Made by a program: the position numbers and the translations under genes. From Neonectria sp. B-13 (Eukaryota > Ascomycota > Sordariomycetes > Hypocreales > Nectriaceae): a stretch of 64,000 nt of DNA. Shown here in pieces: positions 22,990 to 35,151 of the stretch. The stretch covers positions 2,291,607-2,355,606 of the forward strand of contig NOKP01000004.1 of assembly GCA_002682825.1 (NCBI GenBank). Direction: 5' to 3'. Position 1 is the first letter of the stretch; each line of letters opens with the position of its first letter. The notes beneath the pieces are model-generated. The model made no database searches. It worked only from the letters and a program-made list of their open reading frames with translations, and was not told the DNA's origin.

Positions 22990-25293
22990 GGTACATTCGA
23001 TACGATCCTGGCCCTCAGAAATAGCAGCGCGGGCGACCTACGGTGAAGAAACCACAGAGCGAGGCCACTTTCCAGAAGGCCACCGCAGGAAAATGAGGTG
23101 ACAAGTACCGTGCCGAGCCCGCCCGGACCGACCGCCGGGGGGCTCTATCCGCCCAAGGAGGCGACAAGGCCCGGACATGGGAGGGCCCCTGGGAATAAAG
23201 AAGAAAACAGTGGAGTTTCCTGCAGGTTACAGACGCCCAGGGCCGATGATTTGGGACCGACGGGGGGGGTCGAGATCGGTGACGTGAGGTGAGCGTCGGG
23301 CGACACCGCGACGGACAGCAGCGGTGTCGCCGGGTTCAAGGTGAGAGGGCAAGCATTCACTCATCACGGCTCGTGGCCGTGTTCATGCTTCAGGGGTAAC
23401 GGAGGCTCAACGCCGCAACAACATCCGCTCAGGCAGTTGGGCAGTTGGGCAGTATGATACATCTACACAGTCCCGCGTAGTATGTATTTTGTCTCTTCGT
23501 CTCCTGCCTGTATCCGTTGACGTTGGTGTTCCATTTGCTGGACGCGTGTGACTCTGCAATAACGTATCGCCCCTGTAGAAACGGCAAAGCCACGACCGGT
23601 TCTCGCAGCGGACGGAGATAATTCGGGCACAACGCGGCATGAACTGTAAACCCAACGCCCCAACTCCCGGAGCCGCAGGGCAGAGAAGGGCAAAAGAAAG
23701 CAAAATGGAAGAGTCATTCCACGGACCACCTAATAATCCGCCCCTATCGGTCCCCATCACCATCATCATCATGAAGAAACCCACTGCGCAGGACGAAAAT
23801 GATCAGGAACCAGAAGACAGTCGTGCCACCCGACCTCTCCCGGTGCCATCAGAGAAAGATAGAAACGGGGCGGCGGCTCCACCGTGGGTTTTTCTTCCCT
23901 AGCTTCCGCTCCAACTGGAGCCTCTCTTTTAATCTGGGTTTTGCGTGCAGCTGAGAGTTACAGCCTTGTCGGTGGGCCGCCCGTCCCTTTTCCTTTCGCG
24001 ATGCGACACCGACTGTTGACTTGCTGCTTCACCTTGTCACCGACCGGGGGCTACGGCGGTCCCCCCACTGTGGTCAAGTTTTCTAGTGCGCTTCGGACAC
24101 TTCCCGTCCGCTAACGTTCCCGGCGAAGCACAGCAGGGCCGTGTTATATACGTGGTACGCGGTGCGCCTCCCATGGATTATTATTAGGCCAGGCTGAGGA
24201 ACGTGTTCGAGAGCATCGCCCGTCTGGACTAGCTTCCTGGTCTGGCCGCCGTCCGGTAGCAGCAGTGGCTCCATTGTTCCATGATCCATATTCCCAGTCC
24301 TCGTCTTGCTTTGAATTGCTTCGAAACTGCGGGCCTCTTCCAGATTGGCCTTTGGGTTCTGGCATCATCTCCACTCGCCGCCCGCAAGCGCATCGGTCGT
24401 TTGTCGTCGTGTCGTCGCTGTCGTGGCCGTGTCTTTCTCGGACTTTGTCCATTCTGCCATTTTGGGTTTTGTTGCCTTCGAGGGCAGGCTCCTCCTCATG
24501 TCTCGGAAATCACACGCCCCCTAGTCATTTGGTCGTTGGTATGACTGCCGTGACCTCACCTTGCATTTCTCGATGCGACACTGCGCGCCCCTCGTGCGAA
24601 GGGTTTGCTTCTCGTGAGGCAGTCTGGACGTCGCTCTGGTGGATGTGATATGCGTGACATTTACCGACTCGAATAATCATATTCTGTCTTTTGAAAGGCA
24701 GGAAAGACTCATCATCGTCATCATCATCATCATTAAATGACCCTGCGAGAGAGGTGTCACTGTATCATCATGCCGCCAGGGGACAGGGACGCACACATCC
24801 GATTTGAGTGGGCCGCATTTTCATCCCGATCGATCAAGCCGGCTTGATTGGTTCTGCAGCCACAGCTCGGCACCTGGCCAGCCACAGCGCAGGGCTGGCA
24901 GGGGCCCCCACTAATTACCCGGGCCTTTCAAGTTTGTGTGCCTGTACCAATTAGAGGGCTGCAGGTACGTACCGTTGTGGCTGGGCTGGCAGCTGGATCT
25001 GTCTCGTGGCTGGAAACTTGCTGGACTCGGAACGGACCTTTCCCAGTCGGGAATGCGCAAGCCTGCCGCGGTGCCTGCCCGCCGGTACGTACCTTGCCCT
25101 GTTAGTAGTAATCTTGCGCCATCAGCCACAATCTGGACCCTTTCGCGTTCCTCATTGTCACCCGATCTTCCATCATCCTCTGCATGCGCGCTCCGTACAT
25201 TTCTGCATCCTGCATCCTCGCTCGTCCGCCGCCGCCGCCGTCTCCTTCGGCCTCACCCCTCCCATTTCCTCCAAGCCCTCCTCCTCCTCCGCT

Positions 25294-26346
25294 ATGGCCT
25301 CCGACGGCTTCCTTCGCCTCCTCTCCGGCCTCTTTGGCTGGGTCTACTTCTTTGCCTGGAGCCTTTCCTTCTACCCCCAGGGCATGCTCAACTGGCGCCG
25401 CCGCTCCACCTCAGGCACCGTCGTTGACTTCCACTTCATCAACATTTTCGGTTCGTTCGTTCTCACCCCGGCGCATCCCACGCGCATCCCACGCCTTGTT
25501 GGCTGGTGGCTGGTGGCTTCTTGAACCCCCATGGCATGATTATCAGGAACCCCCCCTGGCAATATATTGCCCGGGACCTGGGCCGGATCATCGCCGCGTC
25601 CTCCCCGTCGCCAGGGATCGCAACTCAGTTGAACTGTGAACATCGCTGACCACGACATTCTTGTCACAGGCTTCTCCGCCTACTTCATCTCCAATGTTGC
25701 CTTCCGCTACTCATCGCTCGTCCGTGCTCAGTATGCCGCCCGCCATCACGGCCTTGAGCCCACCGTCCAGTTCAACGACATCACATTTGCCCTCCATGGA
25801 ATCGCCCTGTCCCTCATCACAACGTCTCAGTACCTGTTCTCCTCTACCTGGGGCTTTACTTCCAGCCCCGGCAACCGTCCTAGTCACTTTATTCTCGGCG
25901 TCACTGCAGGCTGTATGGTTGGTGTTGCCTTCACATATTTGCTCGTTGCTGTCGCCCCTGGAAGTGACCCCCTGACCGACTGGGTTGCTCTCGACATTGT
26001 CTACGCGATAGGTTATGTCAAGGTCATCATTACCCTTGTCAAATACACCCCCCAGATGCTGTTCAACTTTACCAACAAGAGCACCGAGGGCTGGAGTATT
26101 TTGCAGATCCTACTAGATCTCACCGGTGGCATTCTCAGCATCGGCCAGCAGGGCATCGACAGCTACCTTCAGCACGACTGGAGCGGAATCACCGGTAACC
26201 CTGTCAAGTTTGCCCTCGGCAACATCAGCATGATCTACGATAGCATCTTCATTTTCCAACACTACGTCCTGTACCGTGACGCCCGCCCCCGACGCGACGC
26301 CGAGAACGAGAGATTACTGGCCGACGAGGAGCGCAGGCTAGACTAA
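25294..26346 (+). CDS. Cystinosin-type lysosomal/vacuolar cystine transporter
   Basis: Two exons, 25294-25450 and 25670-26346, with a 219-bp intron (donor GTTCGT, phase 1), give 277 residues. The protein is a seven-helix PQ-loop carrier. PQ loop 1 is at residues 24-40 (SFYPQGMLNWRRRSTSG) and PQ loop 2 at about residues 175-190 (YTPQMLFNFTNKSTEG), each followed by an Asp-containing helix. The family exports cystine from the lysosome/vacuole with protons; the yeast relative is Ers1. The charged C-terminal tail (ENERLLADEERRLD) lacks an obvious classic GYDQL lysosomal signal. The splice join restores INIFGFSAYF, which the unspliced frame would break, supporting the unusual donor. Transcribed convergently with the LeuRS gene. 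Confidence 0.93.
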
Positions 26347-27542
26347 TCCAGCTATAGTGTTTCTTCTTTTTGCATTTACGGCCGTTGCTTTTTGCACTAT
26401 ACATCAGTTGGGCCACTATACACCAGTTGGGCCGTGTGATAGATGACATCGCTTGCATCATGGGCGTTTTTCATGGGCATCGGAGTACCAGGATTGAGCG
26501 TTTTTACGAAATACCCTAGTTATGACATCGACCAGATTCAGAACTGGCCACACAAGAGGCGCAGAAGCAATGAATTCGCTCCCCCATGCTTGACGTTGAG
26601 CAAAGAGGTTGCACGAAACAACGAATCGTTTTCCCCGCATGTGGTGTCGCGAAACGAGGCTTGGCTTCGACCCAGCTGAGCACATGTCAACGCGCAGCTG
26701 CATGAGGCCCAGCAGCTACTGGCGTTTATTTGCAACGGTCCTCCAATCGAACCGCCAAACGCCCCTGGCTGTCTGTTTCTTTTCTTGCCGTGGCCCAGAC
26801 CCTTACCCAAGCGCCAACTCTGTCATTCCCAGACTGGACACCGCCGCCATGTTTCCAGCTCGCCACGGTTTGTGCGACTCCCACATCCAGGGCGTTGGGT
26901 GAGAACGGTTGCCCGCACAGACGCATGCCGGCGCTATCAGCCCCGAACCAGCCGTCTGCCGTGCGCGCGGCTGGCTGTGGCCCACGTCAACTCCGTCATC
27001 ATAGGTCTTCTTGCAGACAGAAGCAATTCAAACTTCAGTCCGGGGGTTGATAAGGAGGTGGTGTATCTGACCGCCGTGGAGTGGACCCTGATTTGCTGAT
27101 CCCCCGAATGGTGGGGAACCTGGATCGCCGTCGCCGAAGGAGGGCCTCGGGCTTGGCGTATCAACAGTAGGCGCGAGGGGGGAGCAGACCTCATCTTACC
27201 CCGTTGTACATTGACAGTCGGTGCCTTGATTCATATTCGTCATTTTGTGATGACAGTTGTTGGATTAGATCATACGCACTACGTCGGGGACTTTCTAGAT
27301 TTGGTAATGGCGCTCTGTGTTGGCATGTCCTCACGTTAGAGCGTTGACCCCCTGATCAACTTTGTGAAGGGGTAGATGCATGAATGGACTCTCGTTTGGA
27401 GTTGGGTATCTTTTTCTTTTTCCCGTAGCATGTTGTCTCTGTCTTCTCTCTTACCTTGCCTCTTCTCACTTTGGTGTACATCTATTTCTATACTGAACGG
27501 CTATTCGTACACAAGCAAACGCAGAGTCTCTGTCGCAAGCTC
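26347..27542. other. Convergent 3' flank, no gene seen
   Basis: About 1.2 kb between the stops of the cystinosin-like gene and the LeuRS gene. A short near-repeat, CACTATACATCAGTTGGGCC / CACTATACACCAGTTGGGCC (26394-26432), lies just after the first stop. Nothing else recognised. Confidence 0.55.
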
Positions 27543-30490
27543 TTACAGTACAAAGTTGATGGTCTTGCCCCCTCGCACTGGGATGGCCCGCTTCGCAGCC
27601 CGGAGGTTGTAAGCCCCGTCGGCGAAGCGCGCGGCGCCCTCGGCCGTCGCGAGGATCTGGTCCACCATCCAGTCGCGTAGCGCATCGCCCTGCAGCTCCG
27701 ACGGCGGCGGCGGGATGCTCACTACGCCGCGCACCTTGCCGTTGACCTGGACCGCGCACTGCTGACTCCGCGGCTGGAGGAGCTCGGCGACGGAGGGGTC
27801 CGGCGTGGGGAAGGCGGCGCGGAAGACGGAGGCGGAGGCGGGGTGGAGGGCGCTCCAGCACTCCTCGGCGTAGGCGGGCGTGACGGGAGCCATCATGGTG
27901 ATGATGGCACGAGCCGCCTCGCGCTTGATGACAAGGCTAGCGGCGGGGTGGTTGATGAGGGTGTTGGTGAGGATCATGAGGTCGGAGACGACCGTGTTGA
28001 GCGAGTAGACTTCCTCGTAAGAGGCTGTCACCGAGGCGATGGTACGCTGCACCTCCCTCCAGATGGCCGTCTCGGCATCCCACTGCGCAAGCTCCTTTGC
28101 ATCCATAGACTTGAGCCGCTCGTGCTTGGCCGTGAGGTAGTCCTTGGCAGATGTTGTTTCAGCAGTCTCAGCTTCAGTCTCCTTGACCAGTGCCGTGACC
28201 TGGTCGTGCAGACGCTGGAGCCAACGGGTGACACCCGAGATCTTAGCCTCATCCCAGTTCAACACGTCGCCGACGGGTGCTTGGAAGAGCATGTGGGCGC
28301 GTGTGGCATCGGCGCCGTACTTGGCGATGAGGTCGGTGGGATCGACGCCGTTGTACTTGGACTTGGACATCTTCTCGTAGGCGATGGTCGCGAGCTCGCC
28401 CGAGGCCACGACGCGAGGCTTGGCCGGGTCCGTGAGGTCGACTTCGTCGGGCTTGAGGAACTTGCCATTAGCCGGGTCGATGAAGGTCTTGCCGTGGACC
28501 ATGCCCTGACTAATGAGGCGCTTGAAGGGCTCTGCGGACCGCGCGGTCTCTTCCGAGTATTGTGGGAGTAAGGGGGTGGTGGCGAGGAACTTGTAGATGA
28601 AGCGGGCGTAAAGGAGATGGAGGATAGCATGCTCAATGCCGCCGAGGTACGTGTTCACGGGGAGTGTCTTGCCGGCATCCGGCGAGACGAGCTGCTCCTT
28701 ATTGTGAGGGTCTGCGAAACGGGCGTAGTACCAGCTCGAGTCGACGAAGGTGTCCATGGTGTCCGTGTCTCTGCGGGCAGGGCCGTCACACTTGGGACAA
28801 GTGGTGTAGACAAAGTCGGGCGTGGAGTCCAAGGGGTTACCAGTGCGACCGTCGGCCCAGTGGCCGTCGACTTCGGGGAGCTCGACGGGGAGTTGCTCGT
28901 CGGGAACAGGAACGGGACCGCACGAGTCGCAGTGGATGATGGGGATCGGGGTGCCCCAGTATCGCTGACGACTGATGAGCCAGTCTCGGAGGCGCCATTT
29001 GTCAACTGGCTTGGCGAGTTTGGCCGCCTCCAGCATGCGGACAATCATCTCTCCAGCTTCCACGGAATATTTCCCTTTAAAAGTGCCGCTGTGCTCTGTC
29101 ATGATGCCGTGCTCAACATACGGCCCATCTTCCAAGGTCGTTGTGGCGCCGTCGTCAGAGGGAGCGAGGACATGGCGAACAGGCTGATCAAAGTGATGTT
29201 CTCTCCAGAACGAGTGGTCGCGGACATCATGCCCGGGAACACCCATGACAGCGCCTTCGCCGTAATCTCCCAGGACATACGGCGCCACGTAGATGGGCAG
29301 AGACACCTTCGAGGTGGTAGGGGTCTCTTCGTGGTAGGCCAGCGGGTTAATAGCCCGCAGGTTTGGCAGGAGGTAGCCGACCTTGGATTCGAGTGGAAGC
29401 CCTGGCATTGTGTCGATGAAGGCTTGGAGTTCCGGGTTGTTCTTGGCCAGCTGGACCACGATGGGGTGGGTCACCGCAAGCGCAAGATATTGAACGCCGA
29501 AGAGGGTATCGGGACGAGTGGTGAAAACCTCAATGGCGGACTTGATATCTTGGTTCATGGCCAAGATGGGGAACTTGATGGCGGCGCCTGTCGATTTTCC
29601 CAGCCAGTTCCTCTGCTGGGAGAGAACTCGCTCCGGCCAGGCGTTGTCCTTGGCGAGGGAATCGAGGTCTTGGAGGAGGGGTTCGCGGAACTCGGAGATG
29701 CGGAAGAACCATTGCTTGAGGTTGCGCTTCTCGACTTTGGCGCCGGACCTCCATGAGAATCCGTTGGCGTCGACCTGTTCGTTGGCAAGGACGGTTTTGT
29801 CGACGGGGTCGTAGTTGACCAAGGCCTCGGCTTGGTAGGCAAGGCCACGCTCGTGAAGCATGAGGAAGAGCTTCTGGGTGTGTTTGTAGAATTCGGGGTC
29901 GCACGTCGTCAGTTCCTGTAGACGGCATGTTAGTCAGAAGCCCCTAGAAAGCAGTCTGAATAGGCACTCACGCGATCCCAATCCCAGGACCCGTTCATGA
30001 CCTCGAGCTGCTCCTTCATCTTGGCGATGTTGCTCCTGGTCCAGCTCCCGGGGGCAATTCCTCGCTCAAGGGCGGCGTTCTCGGCGGGAAGGCCAAAGGC
30101 ATCCCATCCCATGGGCAGCAGCACCTTTTCACCATTCATCTTCCGGAACCGAGCGACGACGTCGGCGATGGCGTAGACTCGGAGGTGGCCCAGGTGCAGA
30201 GTCCCGGAGGGATAGGGGAACATGGGCAAGACGTAGTGGCTATCCTGGCCCTCTGCCAGCTTGGCGGGAGCATCGCCAGCGTCTTCAGACTCCTTCCATC
30301 GCTTGCGCCACTTGTCGTCGAGAGCCGGGAGGTCGACGGCGTACCACCTTCGCGAGAGCACGGCAGGGATCTTGGTGAGGGTCGACGGGTTTAGCTGAGG
30401 CCGAATTGCGCCCCGGGCAGCGTTGCCGAGGCCCGGGAGAGCCCGGCGGGCAACGGCGCAAGTTACAAGCCTTCCTTGGAGCAAGGGCAT
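27543..30490 (-). CDS. leu-5: Mitochondrial leucyl-tRNA synthetase
   Basis: Charges mitochondrial tRNA-Leu in the matrix. Two exons, 30490-29972 and 29915-27543, with a 56-bp intron (GTGAGT, phase 0), give 963 residues. The N-terminal 50 residues are Arg/Ala-rich and lack acidic residues, as expected for a mitochondrial presequence. The class Ia signatures are present: HLGH at residues 99-102 within [14 protein letters not shown], and KMSKS at residues 688-692. Between them lie the editing (CP1) domain, with the TTRPDTLFG motif, and a WGTPIPI element. The C-terminus has the anticodon-binding helices and a VNGKVRG motif typical of LeuRS. Known as leu-5 in Neurospora and NAM2 in yeast, where it also assists group I intron splicing; that second role is not deducible here. 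A 379-codon antisense frame (28617-29756) is a shadow of this gene. Confidence 0.97.
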
Positions 30491-31172
30491 CAGGGCGTCG
30501 TCTTCATGATGCGGAAGAGGGGCATCAATGGGTAGAGTCGAAGATGAGAGCGAGAGTCGCGCACCCGAAAAATAGGAAGCTCAGGCCATGTCGGTACTTG
30601 TTCGGGCGGTATCCAATTGGCAGGCAGGGGCCCTGCATGGCTGATACATGGGGGTAGGTAGGTACCTGTAGCCTCGCTGGGCGCTGCCGCGCTGCAGTGG
30701 GCGGCCCGTGAGGTGGTGGCAGGTGCGATGAGCCGGTGCGTCATGGCGGCGGAGGCGCCAAACCGAGAACGGACCCCGCTATGGAAGTGCCCCGCCAACA
30801 AAACTCGTCCCCTCCAAACCGGCGGCACGTGGAGCGCATCCGGAGTTTATTGTCCTCCTGAAGAGGGACGAGTCACGACGTTGGGTTAAGCTTCAGACTC
30901 AGATTCAGCTTCGGCTTCATCTTTCTGTTGCTACTCTTTGTGTCTACCTACAGCACGTCTACTGCCCGCAATTCGAATCCGCCAGCGTCGACGACACGGA
31001 AAAGCGAACACCCGCCGAGGATATCCACCATCTTCTCCTCGCCCTCCTCCTCCTCCTCCCTCCTCGATCGAGGCTTGATACAAAGCCCTATATAGACCGA
31101 CTCGTCCACGAGCCTCAATACACCCCGAGACCCATTGCACTCGTGCACTTGCCGTATCGTCCATCGCCCACA
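30491..31172. promoter_or_regulatory. Shared divergent promoter, LeuRS / MTHFR
   Basis: 682 bases separate two divergent start codons. A TATATAG word at 31089-31095 sits 78 bases before the MTHFR ATG, and a CT/CCTCCTCC-rich tract (31029-31064) precedes it. The start context of MTHFR is CCCACAATGG. Exact transcription starts are not visible. Confidence 0.5.
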
Positions 31173-33200
31173 ATGGACAAGATCACCGACCGCATCGCCG
31201 CCCTGCCGGCCGATGGCACCTACTTCTCGCTCGAGTTCTTCCCCCCCAAGACCGCCATGGGATTCTCCAACCTACGAGACCGACTCCACCGCATGGAACG
31301 AGCTCTGCGCCCGCTCTTCGTCAATGTCACCTGGGGCGCTGGCGGAACCACGTCTCAGAAGTCTCTCGAGCTGGCCGAGCTGTGCCAGCGGGAGCTCGGC
31401 CTCACCACTTGCCTCCACCTCACCTGCACCAATATGAGCCGCAAGCTCGTCGATAAGGCCCTCGAGGACGCAAAGGCCTTGGGGATCCGCAATATCCTGG
31501 CCCTCCGCGGTGACCCTCCCAGGCGGGACGAGTACCGTGACCCTGAAGACTCCGAAGACGATGGCGGCGAGGACTTCAACTGGGCCGCGGACCTGGTCAA
31601 GTACATCCGCAAGAACCACGGCGACTACTTCTGTATCGGCGTGGCAGCATACCCCGAAGGCCATGCCGACGAGAGCCACCCGCTTGGGCAGAGTCTGGAT
31701 CACGACCTCCCTTTCTTGGTTGACAAGGTCCAGGCCGGCGCCGACTTCATCATGACTCAGCTCTTCTTCGACATCAAGGCGTACGACCACTTCGAGGAGA
31801 CGTTGCGATCACACCCCAGTGGCGCTTTCAAGACCCTGCCTATCATCCCCGGCCTCATGCCGATCCAGAGCTACCAGATGATCAAGCGGACGACTAAGCT
31901 GAGCCATGCCAAGGTCCCTGACCATGTCCTCGGTCGCCTCAATGTCGTCAAAGGCGACGATGAGCGAGTCAAGATGGTCGGCGTGGATATTGTCAGCGAG
32001 CTGGTAGAGCAAGTGAAGGAGGTCAAGAGCAGATATCCCGGACCCAAGGGCTTTCATTTCTATACCCTGAACCTGGAGAAGGCCGTGTCCTTTATTCTGG
32101 AGCGGACGAACCTGATCCCGGACCCCCCTCAAGACGAAGAGGCCATCGTCGCCGACGACTCGATTCCCATCCCTGCCCTGCAGGTCAATGGCAGCGCCAA
32201 CCTGCATCCCAGCAGCCACTCTCGCTCTCGAGCATCTCGACGACACTCTTCCGTTGGTTCTGACCCTCACAACCGGGTTATCGTTGGCGATCGATCCGCA
32301 CCTCACCCTGAGTGGGAGGCCACGGCTCAGGAGGCCGGCATCCGTGCCGAGGCCATCAACACTCGCGCCAACACCCTGGCCATCTCCGAGGGCGAGGGAG
32401 TCCTTGGCCGCGAGGCCACCTGGGATGACTTCCCCAACGGCCGCTTCGGTGACGCTCGATCCCCGGCGTATGGTGAGATTGACGGCTACGGTGTGAGCCT
32501 CCACATGTCTGTCACCCAAGCCGTGAGGCTCTGGGGCCACCCCAAGACGCGCCAGGACATCAACGACCTCTTCGTTAAGCATATCAAGGGCGAGCTTTCT
32601 GCCATCCCCTGGAGTGAAGAGGAGCTTCTTCCCGAGTCCTCCACCATCCAGCCTCACCTCCTGCAGCTCAACACCAAGGGCTGGTGGACCGTCGCCTCGC
32701 AGCCCGCCGTCAACGGCCTGCGCTCCAACGACTCGACCTTCGGCTGGGGTCCTTCACACGGCTTCGTCTTCCAGAAGTCGTTTGTCGAGTGCTTTATCCC
32801 CACCGCCGAGTGGACAGCGCTGAAGGCGAAGCTCACATCACCCGAGCTGCGCGGTTCGGTCTGCTTCTACGCTGGCAACGCCCGCGGCGACTTCGTCACA
32901 TCCGACTCGAGCGGCGGACTCGGCAGCACCGACGTGACCGGCGGCGCCAGCACCAACGCCGTCACCTGGGGCGTGTTTCCAGGCAAGGAGATCATCACAC
33001 CTACCATCATCGAGGAGGTCAGCTTCCGCGCCTGGTGCGAGGAGGCCTTTGGCATCTGGGGCGAGTGGGCCAAGGTGTACGGCCGCGGCTCCGACACGGA
33101 GAAGCTGCTCAGCGGCATCAAGGACGAGTACTGGCTAGTGAACCTGATCCACCACGACTTTGTAGAGAAGGATGCGCTGTGGAAGGTTTTGATGAGCTGA
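31173..33200 (+). CDS. met12: Methylenetetrahydrofolate reductase, Met12 type
   Basis: Reduces 5,10-methylene-THF to 5-methyl-THF, the methyl donor for methionine synthesis, in the cytosol. One exon of 675 residues. The catalytic TIM barrel occupies roughly residues 1-310, with SLEFFPPKT near the start (catalytic Glu region), TWGAGGTT, LALRGDPP and QLFFD motifs for FAD and folate binding. A linker (about 330-420) is rich in Ser and Arg (SHSRSRASRRHSS). It is followed by the C-terminal regulatory domain, with TWDDFPNGRFGD, SPAYGEIDGYG and GWGPSHG, typical of eukaryotic enzymes that bind S-adenosylmethionine. The wording SLEFFPPKT and VAAYPEGH fits the Met12 branch better than Met13 in my judgement; the two paralogues are easily confused. 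The ATG at 31173 is preferred over in-frame upstream codons because of its context and the conserved distance to the barrel. Confidence 0.96.
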   Translation: MDKITDRIAALPADGTYFSLEFFPPKTAMGFSNLRDRLHRMERALRPLFVNVTWGAGGTTSQKSLELAELCQRELGLTTCLHLTCTNMSRKLVDKALEDAKALGIRNILALRGDPPRRDEYRDPEDSEDDGGEDFNWAADLVKYIRKNHGDYFCIGVAAYPEGHADESHPLGQSLDHDLPFLVDKVQAGADFIMTQLFFDIKAYDHFEETLRSHPSGAFKTLPIIPGLMPIQSYQMIKRTTKLSHAKVPDHVLGRLNVVKGDDERVKMVGVDIVSELVEQVKEVKSRYPGPKGFHFYTLNLEKAVSFILERTNLIPDPPQDEEAIVADDSIPIPALQVNGSANLHPSSHSRSRASRRHSSVGSDPHNRVIVGDRSAPHPEWEATAQEAGIRAEAINTRANTLAISEGEGVLGREATWDDFPNGRFGDARSPAYGEIDGYGVSLHMSVTQAVRLWGHPKTRQDINDLFVKHIKGELSAIPWSEEELLPESSTIQPHLLQLNTKGWWTVASQPAVNGLRSNDSTFGWGPSHGFVFQKSFVECFIPTAEWTALKAKLTSPELRGSVCFYAGNARGDFVTSDSSGGLGSTDVTGGASTNAVTWGVFPGKEIITPTIIEEVSFRAWCEEAFGIWGEWAKVYGRGSDTEKLLSGIKDEYWLVNLIHHDFVEKDALWKVLMS

Positions 33201-33935
33201 GTCGATGATGTTGGTGTTGGGGAAGGGAAAAGAAAATGTAGTCGGTTAATTCTTGGACAACAAATGAAAACGAACTGAATGGAAGTTACACCCACTCACT
33301 CTGACGTTGGGCGGCCTTATCTCCTGGTGTCACTTTCACGCCTGTGCATGCTCTCACGACACAGCAACCATGGTTGTTTATACACGCACACACTTTGTAT
33401 TTCTGGTGTGTACCATCTAGCTACCTAGCTAACTGTCACGTAATTTTCCCCCTTGCCCTTTCCTGTCTGCCGACAAAGTGAGAAGAGATCAAAAGGCTCC
33501 TGAATCAAGACCAGCCGTAAGCCCTGCGAAACATTTGGTATAAGTGCCGATCCGTGCCGTGCCATATTGGGAGAGAGGGAAAGGAAAACCGAAACCGAGG
33601 CATCCATGTCGAGAGGCCATTATCCCACATCGGATGAGTGCGTTGGGATATATGATATAAGCAAAAGAAGAAAAATGTATGAAAACTGCATGGCGTGGTG
33701 ATGCCGATAGCAAAAGAGACATGACGGCCATTAGTGCGACGAAATCCAGTTTCGTACTTGTGTTCCTCCCAACGCCATATACGGTACAATCCGAGGGGCT
33801 TTTTGTTGTTTGGGAGTCCTATGTGGACAGGATGGTGGTCTTGGTGGCGCGCCGGCCACAAGAGACAAAAGGGGTGAAAACGAGCAGAGATTTAATTCAC
33901 GAGCATTCCAGACGAGACGAGGATGACTAGGCGGA
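33201..33935. other. Convergent 3' flank, no gene seen
   Basis: Lies between the stops of the MTHFR gene and the Myb-like hypothetical gene. AT-rich patches (33640-33680) fit 3' UTR sequence. No coding signal. Confidence 0.55.
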
Positions 33936-35151
33936 TCAAATCTCACCATCGCCAATGTCGTCGTAGCCATGGCTGTCACCCATACTGCTGCCAAAGAACT
34001 CGTCCGTGCCGGTGCTAGAGAACGTGGACGAGGTGTTGAAGAGGGTGGGCTTGGCGTCGTAAGCTGGGTGTCTGTGTTCGACGCTACCGAAGATGGACGC
34101 CGGGTCGGCATAGGCGGCGCGTGGCGCGTGGTAAGAGTCGTTACGGGGGGTGAGAACGTCTTCAGGGGGCGACTCGCTGCTCTCGAGTTGTGTAGTAGCC
34201 GCGATAGTAGCAACGGCTTTGGTGGCGGCTCGACGAGAGGGAGTTCGCGACTGAGCGCCACGAACAGGGCCGGTAGTCTTGATTCGCTTAGAGGGGGTGT
34301 CGTCGAGGTCGCTGAAGTTGACATTATCGTCATCATCCTCCTCGTCCGACTCGGAGCGCTTGATGAAGGTGGGAGTAGGAGCAGCGCGAGAACGCTTGGA
34401 AGTAGCTCCAGAGCGGCTGCCAGCGCCGCGAGAAGGGGTGGGTTTAGATGGCGTATTGGGCCCGACGGAGGCGCTGCCGATGGAGAGGCAGTTGGCGACG
34501 TTACCGCCCTCGCTTTCAACCTGGCGCAGCTGCTCGGCGTCCTTCTTGATCGTGCGGAACTGGAACTGGATTCCGTCGGCGGTGGACTGGCCAAAGTACT
34601 TGGCGATGTCTAAGAAGGGAGGAATAGTTAGTGACGATGCTTTTCTCAAGGGGGGAGTGAGTCTCAGGTGTCGTGTGTTGATGAAAGCCGGAGAGCGCAA
34701 GGGAATGGCGTACTGGTTTTGAGAACTGTCTCTTGCGTCTTGGGAAGCAAGTTGTCGTCGGTGGACAAGTCCTTCATATCAAGACCCATGGCCCGGCCAT
34801 CTCTGATAATGATGGCCTGGGCACGCAGGCGCCGGAACCGATGGTTCAGGGCATTATCAGTCATGTCTGAGCCGTAGCAGGCCGCGATCTCTGAAGGGGC
34901 CAAGAGTCAATCTTCGGCTTCGACTCAATGGATTTTGAGGCGAGCAAGGAGATGTGCCCGGAAGAGGGGGAAATAGTTGTGGAAGGCTGATGAGGAAGGA
35001 AAAAAACCGGACGTAAGACAGAAAGTGAACAAAGCTGGTTCTTACCTTTGTAGTTCCACTTGACGTCAGGATGAGCAGCTACAATGGCGCGGACCATACG
35101 GGCCTGAGCCTCGTAGGTCTTGTAGTTAGCCTTTGAATTTGCTGGAGGCAT
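33936..35151 (-). CDS. Hypothetical nuclear protein with SANT/Myb-like N-terminus
   Basis: Three exons, 35151-35046, 34890-34714 and 34609-33936 (introns 155 and 104 bp, donors GTAAGA and GTACGC), give 318 residues. All junctions keep the frame and restore a continuous N-terminal domain (about residues 12-65): a short helical segment ending in VKWNYKEIAACYG, then TDNALNHRFRRLRAQA. Its spacing of aromatic and basic residues resembles small fungal Myb/SANT-type DNA-binding modules; this is inference from pattern, not a firm match. A second conserved-looking block is YFGQSTADGIQFQFRTIKKD. The remainder is Ser/Thr-rich, with an acidic run (DEEDDDDN) flanked by basic patches, as in nuclear proteins. 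I do not recognise a named orthologue. Confidence 0.85.

Larger units (their letters stand above)
21512..25293. other. Intergenic region, no gene seen
   Basis: Holds the (TG)15 tract, a GAT-rich stretch (21626-21648), a TATATAAAG word near 21755, the palindrome GTACTTCGTAC (22047-22057), an AAGTA pentamer tract (about 22208-22235), a 14-base direct repeat (22962-22989), TCA repeats (24711-24733), and two copies of GGTACGTACC (24964-24973 and 25084-25093) just upstream of the cystinosin-like gene. Open frames here look random in composition. Confidence 0.55.

Noticed and set aside
28617..29756. 379-codon plus-strand open frame
   Set aside because: Wholly antisense to the LeuRS exon, whose motifs are unmistakable; long shadow frames are common in GC-rich fungal genes.
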